Source of the DNA: Qipengyuania pelagi | Lineage (GTDB): Bacteria; Pseudomonadota; Alphaproteobacteria; Sphingomonadales; Sphingomonadaceae | Direction: 5' to 3' | Assembly: GCF_009827295.1 (NCBI RefSeq) | Contig: NZ_WTYD01000001.1 | Location: 1,178,001 to 1,242,000, forward strand | Length of the DNA stretch: 64,000 nucleotides | In this document: positions 53,538 through 64,000 of the stretch, piece after piece | Position numbering within the stretch: the first letter of the stretch is position 1 | Layout of the letters: every line of letters begins with the position of its first letter | Position numbers and translations under genes: made by a program | The notes under the pieces: model-generated | What the model was told of the DNA's origin: nothing | What the model saw: the letters and a program-made list of their open reading frames with translations, nothing else | The model's database searches: none

Positions 53538-54650
53538 TCAGGCTGCCGGTTGCGGCACCACTTCGGGCGGCTCGCGCGATCCGTTTTCGAGATCGAAGCG
53601 CGCGGTCGCCACGGTCACCGCCTGCATCATCCGCATCCGCTCCAGCGTCGGCTCTCGCGTGCGTCCAATCATAACCGCCAGCGCATACCGATGGCCATCG
53701 GGCGATGTCAGGATGCCGATGTCGTTATAGCCCGACTGTTCCCCGTCGAAGAACTGCCCCGTCCCGGTCTTGTGACCGATCGACCAGCCGGGCGGCACTC
53801 CGCCCTTCAATCGCTGCGGCCCGCTGCGCGTTGCGTTCAAGGTGGCGAGAATCAGCGCGGTCGAGGCGGGAGAAAGCAGTTCGCCGCGCGCCAGTCGCGC
53901 AAGCGCCCGCGTGATGCCCAGCGGCATCGCGCCGTCGACCGGATCGGCGAGATACCCCTCGAACGCCGCTCGCCTCGCAGCATCGGGCACAAGGTCGCGC
54001 GCGTCGAAAAACGTATTTCCGACGGAATAGGCCTGATCCCAACGCAACCCCGCGATCGCGCTCTGTTTGCTGCGCTCGTCCGCGCCGAAGCGCACGCCGG
54101 TGATCTTCTTCGCAGCGAAGAAATCCTCAACCGCTTCCGCTCCGCCAACCCGGCGCAGGATGCGATCATTGGCGGTGTTGTCGCTGTGCGTGATGGCGCG
54201 CTGAATCAGATCGGCATAATCGGTTCGAAAACTGCCGCGCGCCCGCACCAGATCCCGGATCGGCTGATGAAAGAGCGTCAGATCCTTCGGGCCGATCACG
54301 ACGCCTTCATCCAGCTCCAGCCGCCCCTGGTCCACCTCGTCCAGCGCCGTCAGCGCGACCCATAATTTACTGACGCTCTGCTGCGGAAACCAGTCGTCGC
54401 CCCGGATCGCATAGCTGCGCCCGGTCTCCACATCGGTAACGGCAATGCCGACCGTCCCTTCGAGCGAGGCCGCGATCTCCTCCAGCTCCTGCTCGAACCT
54501 GCGTTCGGCCTCGGTCGGGATATGCACGAGATCCGGCGTCGGCATGGCCTGCGGTTCGGGCGCGGGCGCCCTGCGCGGAAGCGATACGACGATCACTGCC
54601 AGTGCGAGAACGGGAAGCAGGATGAAAAGAAAGCGATAGGGTGCGGCCAC
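53538..54650 (-). CDS. Class A beta-lactamase-like serine hydrolase, membrane-anchored
   Basis: 370 residues from a GTG giving MAAPYRFLFI. An N-terminal hydrophobic anchor (LFILLPVLALAVIVVSL) and a proline-rich linker precede the domain. All three penicillin-interacting motifs are present: SVSK (Ser92, Lys95), SDN (156-158) and KTG (294-296). I see no clear Glu-x-x-Leu-Asn omega-loop motif, the residue that deacylates beta-lactams in true class A enzymes, so hydrolysis of antibiotics is uncertain. A peptidoglycan or unrelated amide role is equally plausible. No BlaI-type operator precedes it. Confidence 0.85.
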   Translation of the reverse strand: MAAPYRFLFILLPVLALAVIVVSLPRRAPAPEPQAMPTPDLVHIPTEAERRFEQELEEIAASLEGTVGIAVTDVETGRSYAIRGDDWFPQQSVSKLWVALTALDEVDQGRLELDEGVVIGPKDLTLFHQPIRDLVRARGSFRTDYADLIQRAITHSDNTANDRILRRVGGAEAVEDFFAAKKITGVRFGADERSKQSAIAGLRWDQAYSVGNTFFDARDLVPDAARRAAFEGYLADPVDGAMPLGITRALARLARGELLSPASTALILATLNATRSGPQRLKGGVPPGWSIGHKTGTGQFFDGEQSGYNDIGILTSPDGHRYALAVMIGRTREPTLERMRMMQAVTVATARFDLENGSREPPEVVPQPAA

Positions 54651-54690
54651 CCCCGTCCAACGGAGCGCGCGGCGCTTGTTTCCGAAAAGC

Positions 54691-58421
<3,731 letters not shown>

Positions 58422-58507
58422 CGCCCAGCCCGTCTAGCGCAGGCTTTCACCCATGTCAGCGTAGCGGATGCAATATTCGCTGCGGTATTTTCGAGGCAGC
58501 GCTTCGC

Positions 58508-59326
58508 TCAGCTCGCCGCGACGAGACTGGGCGCCTTGTCCTGCACCAGCTTGTAGGCCCGCTCGTACCATTCATTGCCCGGATAATTCGCCCCGAGGAC
58601 GGCAGCGTATTTCTTCGCTTCGGACGGAAGGCCGAGCGCGAGGCTGCTTTCGACCAGGCGATACAGCGCTTCGGGCGTGTGACTGGTGGTCTGGAAATTG
58701 TCGACCACGTTCTGGAACCGGATCTGCGCCGCGATCCATTTGCCGCTGTCCTGATAATAGCGCCCGATTTCCATCTCCTTGCCGGCCAGATGGTCTTCGA
58801 CAAGGTCGAGCTTCAGGCGCGCATCGGTCGCGTACTCGGTAGCGGGAAAGCGGCGGTTCACCTCGCGAAGCGCCGTGCGGGCCTGTTCGGTGATCTTCTG
58901 GTCGCGCTGCACGTCGCTGATCTGCTCGTAATAGCTGAGCGCGATCAGATAATAGGCGTAGGGCGCATCCTTGTTGCCCGGATGGATCGACAGGAAACGC
59001 TGCGCGCTCTGGATCGCCTTGTTGTAATCGGCGGCGACATAGTAGCTGAACGCGCTCATCAACTGGGCGCGGCGGGCCCAGGGGGAATAGGGATGCTGGC
59101 GCTCAACCTCGTCGAACAGGGCGGCGGCCACGGGCGCATTGCCACGGCTGAGGCGATCGCGCGCTTCCGTATACAGCGTTTCGACGTCGCGCGCGACATA
59201 GGCGGTATCCGCCGGTTCCCCACCACTTCCCGCGCAGCCGGAGAGGACGAGCGAGGATGCGATCGCCGCGCCGAGAAGGAGCGAACGGCTATTCCGGCGG
59301 ACAGGCTGTTTGGGGAAACTGGTCAT
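58508..59326 (-). CDS. bamD: Outer membrane protein assembly factor BamD
   Basis: 272 residues. BamD is a lipoprotein of the BAM complex that inserts beta-barrel proteins into the outer membrane. The lipobox is SLVLSGC with lipidation at Cys31. TPR repeats follow (QRFLSIHPGNKDAPYAYYLI, LREVNRRFPATEYATDARLK). Length is slightly above E. coli's 245, mainly from the leader. The bamD-recN-ligA order is common in Alphaproteobacteria. The 98-base gap to proB holds no gene. Confidence 0.95.
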   Translation of the reverse strand: MTSFPKQPVRRNSRSLLLGAAIASSLVLSGCAGSGGEPADTAYVARDVETLYTEARDRLSRGNAPVAAALFDEVERQHPYSPWARRAQLMSAFSYYVAADYNKAIQSAQRFLSIHPGNKDAPYAYYLIALSYYEQISDVQRDQKITEQARTALREVNRRFPATEYATDARLKLDLVEDHLAGKEMEIGRYYQDSGKWIAAQIRFQNVVDNFQTTSHTPEALYRLVESSLALGLPSEAKKYAAVLGANYPGNEWYERAYKLVQDKAPSLVAAS

Positions 59327-59424
59327 GGGGCAGGCCTATAGCCAGCGCAGCCGTGAACGCCAAGTGAAGGATCGGGTCGCGCAGCGGGAAAACGTCTCCG
59401 CCGCGCGCCCGATAGGTAAAGCCC

Positions 59425-60645
59425 TCAGGCCGCCGATGCCTCGGAAGGAGTCGGTGCGTCCCACAACAGGTGACGCCCTTCGAGCAGCACCAAATTCTTG
59501 GCGCGGATCACCTCGCCCTTGGTCCGATAGCCGAGCAATTGTTCGGCATCGAGATGCGGATTGACCGCCAGGACGCGCAATTCTTCCGAGGTGAAGTCGC
59601 ACAGCCCGCGCGCCCGTTCGGTGCCGCTTTCGTCGTAGATGTGCAGAACGTCGCCGCGCTGGAAATCGCCATCGATCGAGCGGATGTCTTCCCGCCGGAT
59701 CGGGCGATCGCCCGATTGCAGAGCGTCGGCCAGCTCGTCGGAAATGCCCAGGCTGCCCGCCATCTGGAGACGGTTGGCAATCCAGCGTTCCCAGCCTGAA
59801 GTGCGCGCCTCATGCGGTGGGAAATGGGTGCAGGTGCGCTCGCCATCGATCACGCTCGACAGCGGGCGCTCCGCTTCGCCATGCGCGATATAGGTGCTGC
59901 ACCCTGCTTCCTGCGCCATGTTGGCGGCCATCAGCTTGGTCGTCATGCCACCCGTGCCGAGGGTGCTCTTGCCGGTGGTCGCCTCCATATATTCGGAGAC
60001 GTCCTCGACCTCCTCGATCAGGCGCGCACCCTCTTCGTCGGGATGGCGATCATAGAGGCCGTCGACCTCGGTGAGGATGATGAAATCCTTCGCATCCACC
60101 ATCTGCGCGACCTTGGCGGCCAGGCGATCGTTGTCGCCGACGCGGATTTCCTCGGTCGTGATCGAATCGTTTTCGTTGATGATCGGAATCACGTCCGCTT
60201 CGAGGAGGCGGAAGACGGTGTTGCGCGTGTTCAGGAACCGGCGATGATCCTCGAAATCGCCCAGCGTCAGCAGGACCTGCGCGATATCCATTCCGTATTC
60301 GTGGCCGAGCTGCTTGTAGATGTTCAGCAGCATCGGCATTCCGCAGGCAGCCGCAGCCTGCTTGTCGCTCACTCCGGCATTCTCCGGGGTCTCGCCGACC
60401 ATCTTGAGGCCGAGGGCGACCGCGCCCGAACTGCACAGGATGACCTTGTGCCCCCGCTGGCGCAGGCGGTAGATGTCCTCCATCAGGCGCTGGAGAAATC
60501 CGAAGCGCGGGGTCAGGAGGTCGGAATTGGCGATCAGGGTAGAGCCGATCTTGACGACGACGGTGCTGCGGTCCGCGCCATCGGACGCGCTGCTCGCATC
60601 GGTTTCGGCGATAGTGTCGAACTGGGGTGCCAGGGAGTCTGTCAC
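59425..60645 (-). CDS. proB: Glutamate 5-kinase
   Basis: 406 residues from a GTG giving VTDSLAPQFD, with GAGAGA six bases upstream; a TTG two codons earlier is the alternative. It phosphorylates glutamate in the first step of proline synthesis. The amino acid kinase domain shows VVVKIGSTLIANSDLL, ILCSSGAVALG and IINENDSIT, with the substrate region GTGGMTTKLMAANMA. A C-terminal PUA domain (about residues 300-390) is present. The N-terminus carries a Ser/Asp-rich extension of about 25 residues. It is divergent from proC-proA. Confidence 0.94.
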   Translation of the reverse strand: MTDSLAPQFDTIAETDASSASDGADRSTVVVKIGSTLIANSDLLTPRFGFLQRLMEDIYRLRQRGHKVILCSSGAVALGLKMVGETPENAGVSDKQAAAACGMPMLLNIYKQLGHEYGMDIAQVLLTLGDFEDHRRFLNTRNTVFRLLEADVIPIINENDSITTEEIRVGDNDRLAAKVAQMVDAKDFIILTEVDGLYDRHPDEEGARLIEEVEDVSEYMEATTGKSTLGTGGMTTKLMAANMAQEAGCSTYIAHGEAERPLSSVIDGERTCTHFPPHEARTSGWERWIANRLQMAGSLGISDELADALQSGDRPIRREDIRSIDGDFQRGDVLHIYDESGTERARGLCDFTSEELRVLAVNPHLDAEQLLGYRTKGEVIRAKNLVLLEGRHLLWDAPTPSEASAA

Positions 60646-60836
60646 GGGCAATCTCTCGTCTCGTTGCTATATCATTTGAAATATCGTGAAAGATACCTAG
60701 GTTGGGATGGTGCAGTGCACAACCGGGGGCGCCGGATTATTTTTTCGCCAGCCTAACCGATTGCTGCCAGCTTTCAAACGGGATTTCTCATCTCAATAGA
60801 TATTTAAAACGCTTAGAATTACGGGGAGATTTTACC
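60646..60836. promoter_or_regulatory. AT-rich divergent promoter region of proB and proC
   Basis: This 191-base gap is distinctly AT-rich for this genome (for example TTTGAAATATC, AGATATTTAAAAC). It should hold promoters for proB on one strand and proC-proA on the other, so the proline genes may share regulation. A GGTTG...CAACC pair encloses GTGCAGTGCAC (60700-60724). I found no known operator motif. Confidence 0.5.
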
Positions 60837-61622
60837 ATCTCTAGGAACATACTACTTATAGGCTGCGGAAAAATGGGCGGCGCGCTGCTCGATCACTGGA
60901 TGAGCGGCGGCGAAAACTTCACGATTGTCGATCCGATGCTTGAGCAGGCGCCCGATAATGTACGGCTCGTCAAGGATCGCGCGGCCATCGCCGACGATCG
61001 GTTCGATACGATTATCGTCGCGATCAAGCCGCAGATGATCGACGACGTGCTTCCCGACTACGCCGCCAATCTGGGCGATGATGGCTACGTGCTTTCGATC
61101 GCCGCCGGAGCCAGCGCGGCGCGCCTGAAGAAGGCGATGGGCGGTGCGCCGGTGGTCAGAGTCATGCCGAACCTTCCCGCTGCCGTGGGCAAGGGCACCA
61201 GCGGTGTGCTGGCGGGCCCTGACGTATCCGAAGCGCAGGCATCCCATGCGATGGAGATGATGCAGCGCACCGGCACCGCGATCGCGGTCGAGAGCGAGGA
61301 TATGCTGGACCGCGCCACCGCAGTTGCGGGTTCGGGACCGGGCTACGTTTTCGAGATCGCGCGCGCTTATGTCGCCGCCGCTGAAGAACTCGGTTTCGCT
61401 CCCGATCAGGCACGCGCGCTGGTGCTCGGCACGATGGAGGGAACCATAGCGATGGCGCTCGCCAATCCCGACACTGCGCTCGAAGACCTGCGCAATTCGG
61501 TGACGAGCAAGGGCGGCACCACCGCCGCCGGGCTCGATGCGCTCAACGGCGATGGCGGACTTTCCGACACGCTGAGCGCGACCCTGCAATCCGCCTATGA
61601 CCGCGCCGTGGAGCTGCGCTGA
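60837..61622 (+). CDS. proC: Pyrroline-5-carboxylate reductase, apparent ATC start
   Basis: 261 residues if it starts at ATC (60837), eight bases after GGGGAG. No ATG, GTG, TTG or CTG occurs in frame between 60702 and the ATG at 60873, and that ATG falls inside the dinucleotide-binding strand [13 protein letters not shown], so it would destroy the fold. The enzyme makes proline from pyrroline-5-carboxylate with NAD(P)H. Other signatures are [17 protein letters not shown] and [12 protein letters not shown], with [10 protein letters not shown] near the C-terminus. The first codons (AGG AAC ATA CTA CTT ATA) are rare, AT-rich ones. Confidence 0.92.
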   Translation: MSRNILLIGCGKMGGALLDHWMSGGENFTIVDPMLEQAPDNVRLVKDRAAIADDRFDTIIVAIKPQMIDDVLPDYAANLGDDGYVLSIAAGASAARLKKAMGGAPVVRVMPNLPAAVGKGTSGVLAGPDVSEAQASHAMEMMQRTGTAIAVESEDMLDRATAVAGSGPGYVFEIARAYVAAAEELGFAPDQARALVLGTMEGTIAMALANPDTALEDLRNSVTSKGGTTAAGLDALNGDGGLSDTLSATLQSAYDRAVELR

Positions 61623-61684
61623 TCCGTATTTCGGAACATGCGCGCCCGCGGGGCGTCGATAGGACAGATATTCAAGAGGCACTT

Positions 61685-62950
61685 ATGAACGACCAGACTT
61701 TCGATCCGCAAATCCACGTCCACGAACTCGGCCGCAAGGCGCGCGCCGCAGCCAAGGGCCTGCTCGCCGCGTCGACCGAGGCGAAGAACACGGCCCTCCG
61801 CGAAGCGGCCAAGGCGCTGCGGGCGAATATGGGTGAGCTGATCGCCGCGAACGACAAGGATGTCGAAAGCGTCGCGGGCAAGAAGCCCGAAAGCTTCGTC
61901 GATCGCCTACGCCTCAACGAAGACCGCATCGAAGGCATGGCCAACGCGCTCGAACAAATCGCAGAACTGCCCGATCCCGTGGGTCGCCAGCTTGGCACGG
62001 TCGATCGCCCCAACGGCCTCAAGATCGAACGGGTTGCCGTCCCCATCGGCGTGATCGGCATGATCTATGAATCGCGCCCCAATGTCGGCGCGGATGCCAG
62101 CGCGCTTTGCCTCAAGAGCGGCAATGCGGTGATCCTTCGCGGTGGGAGCGAGAGCCGCCATTCGACCAAGGTTATCGTTGAATGTATGCGCAAGGGTCTG
62201 GCTGAAGCGGGCCTTCCCGAAGATGCCGTGCAGACCGTGGGCACGACCGACCGCGCTGCGGTCGCCGCGCTGCTGAAGGCGGACGAACTCGTCGATCTCG
62301 TGATCCCGCGCGGCGGGCGTGGTCTCGTCGAACTGGTGCGCGACCAGGCGAGCGTGCCCACCCTCCTCCACCTTGACGGCAATTGCCACAGCTACGTCCA
62401 TGAAGCTGCCGACCTCGATAAGGCGGCCGAGGTCATCCGCAACGCCAAGCTGCGCCGCACCGGCGTCTGCGGGGCGACGGAGAGCATCGTGGTCGACCGC
62501 GCGGTGGCGAAGGATTTCGTACCCCGCCTCACCGCCATCATGGGCACGGACTGCGAATTGCGCGGGGATGCCGATGCCGTGGCGATCGACAATTCGATCA
62601 AGCCTGCCGATGAGACCGACTGGAACACCGAATATCTCGACACGATTGCGAGCGTGAAGGTGGTCGACGGGCTCGACGAAGCGATCACCTGGGTGGACGA
62701 GCATTCGAGCCACCATACCGACGCGATCATGACTGAGGACGACGAAGCCGCGCGCCGCTTCATGACCGCTATCGACAGCGCGATCGTCATGCACAACGCC
62801 AGCACCCAATTCGCCGATGGCGGCGAGTTCGGCATGGGCGCGGAGATTGGGATCGCGACGGGCAAGATGCACGCGCGCGGGCCGGTCGGCCTCGAACAGC
62901 TGTGCAGCTTCAAATATCTCGTCCACGGCGACGGCCAGACCAGGCCGTAA
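61685..62950 (+). CDS. proA: Gamma-glutamyl phosphate reductase (glutamate-5-semialdehyde dehydrogenase)
   Basis: 421 residues with AAGAGG before the ATG. It reduces glutamyl 5-phosphate to the semialdehyde in proline synthesis. The catalytic cysteine lies in [15 protein letters not shown]. Other family blocks are [18 protein letters not shown] and [11 protein letters not shown]. Length is typical of ProA. The gene follows proC by 62 bases and ends just before a strong terminator, so proC-proA is one transcription unit; proB lies on the other strand. Confidence 0.95.
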   Translation: MNDQTFDPQIHVHELGRKARAAAKGLLAASTEAKNTALREAAKALRANMGELIAANDKDVESVAGKKPESFVDRLRLNEDRIEGMANALEQIAELPDPVGRQLGTVDRPNGLKIERVAVPIGVIGMIYESRPNVGADASALCLKSGNAVILRGGSESRHSTKVIVECMRKGLAEAGLPEDAVQTVGTTDRAAVAALLKADELVDLVIPRGGRGLVELVRDQASVPTLLHLDGNCHSYVHEAADLDKAAEVIRNAKLRRTGVCGATESIVVDRAVAKDFVPRLTAIMGTDCELRGDADAVAIDNSIKPADETDWNTEYLDTIASVKVVDGLDEAITWVDEHSSHHTDAIMTEDDEAARRFMTAIDSAIVMHNASTQFADGGEFGMGAEIGIATGKMHARGPVGLEQLCSFKYLVHGDGQTRP

Positions 62951-62977
62951 GGACAGGACGAAAGATCACTCAGAAGG

Positions 62978-63007
62978 GGCGCGGACGGGTTCGGTTCGCG
63001 CCTTTTT

Positions 63008-63009
<2 letters not shown>
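62978..63009. terminator. Rho-independent terminator after proA
   Basis: GGCGCGGAC-(7-base loop)-GTTCGCGCC forms a nine-position stem with one G-U wobble, followed immediately by TTTTT (63003-63007). It ends proC-proA transcription and overlaps the end of the convergent lepA gene. Confidence 0.85.

Positions 63010-64000
<991 letters not shown>

Noticed and set aside
53538..54650. Idea that the BlaI/M56 pair controls the class A beta-lactamase-like gene
   Set aside because: No BlaI-type operator precedes this gene, the genes are about 6 kb apart, and the M56 protein lacks a penicillin-binding sensor.

Overview
The window is a GC-rich, densely coded bacterial chromosome segment. It has 62 protein genes, two of them cut by the window ends, and no rRNA, tRNA, insertion sequence or CRISPR array that I can see. 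Protein content points to Alphaproteobacteria, order Sphingomonadales, most likely an Erythrobacteraceae-type organism. Supporting signs are a single LolC/E-type permease, ETF-ubiquinone oxidoreductase, exosortase-A-associated hydrolases, two-gene 2-oxoacid:ferredoxin oxidoreductase, and one GTTC-N7-GTTC site, the alphaproteobacterial LexA-type box. This placement is inferred from protein resemblance, not computed.

Layout. 1-2938 (+) is the tail of an exosortase A / PEP-CTERM exopolysaccharide locus: FemAB-like acyltransferase, acyl carrier protein, and two alpha/beta hydrolases. 3008-10961 (-) is metabolic: rRNA uracil methyltransferase, NAD(P)H-hydrate repair, a small lipoprotein, ilvD, N-formylglutamate amidohydrolase, ispE and ETF-QO. 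11042-15222 (+) carries a degenerate uracil-DNA-glycosylase-like gene, a lytic transglycosylase, moaB, and a radical SAM gene behind an SOS-type box. 15228-20892 (-) holds a DUF1330 gene, an acyl-CoA synthetase and dnaE. 21042-28940 holds ychF, DUF1206, glutathione peroxidase, lolCD, purF, an SDR and a PilZ protein. 28962-33806 (-) is a probable stress operon: membrane metal-dependent hydrolase, photolyase, CFA-type methyltransferase and serine hydrolase lipoprotein.

33875-43819 carries a PAP2 phosphatase, an EF-hand lipoprotein, korAB, an HSL-type esterase with rppH, a TPR protein, an rRNA cytosine methyltransferase and guaB. 43881-48331 holds a 3-hydroxybutyrate dehydrogenase, a YpfJ-type metallopeptidase, and a BlaI/M56 regulator pair diverging from a ClpP-like peptidase, with two operator-like sites between them. 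48414-51129 (-) is sdhCDA without sdhB. 51243-54650 holds an SDR, prmA, a TIGR02117 protein and a class A beta-lactamase-like protein. 54691-59326 (-) is bamD-recN-ligA. 59425-62950 is proline synthesis (proB diverging from proC-proA), and 63008 to the end is lepA, cut by the window edge.

The points most worth a second look are the BlaI/M56/ClpP-like unit, whose M56 protein has a non-penicillin-binding C-terminal domain. Next are the SOS box in front of a SplB-type radical SAM gene, three genes that appear to start at ATT, CTG or ATC, and the exosortase-linked hydrolase that has no nucleophile serine.
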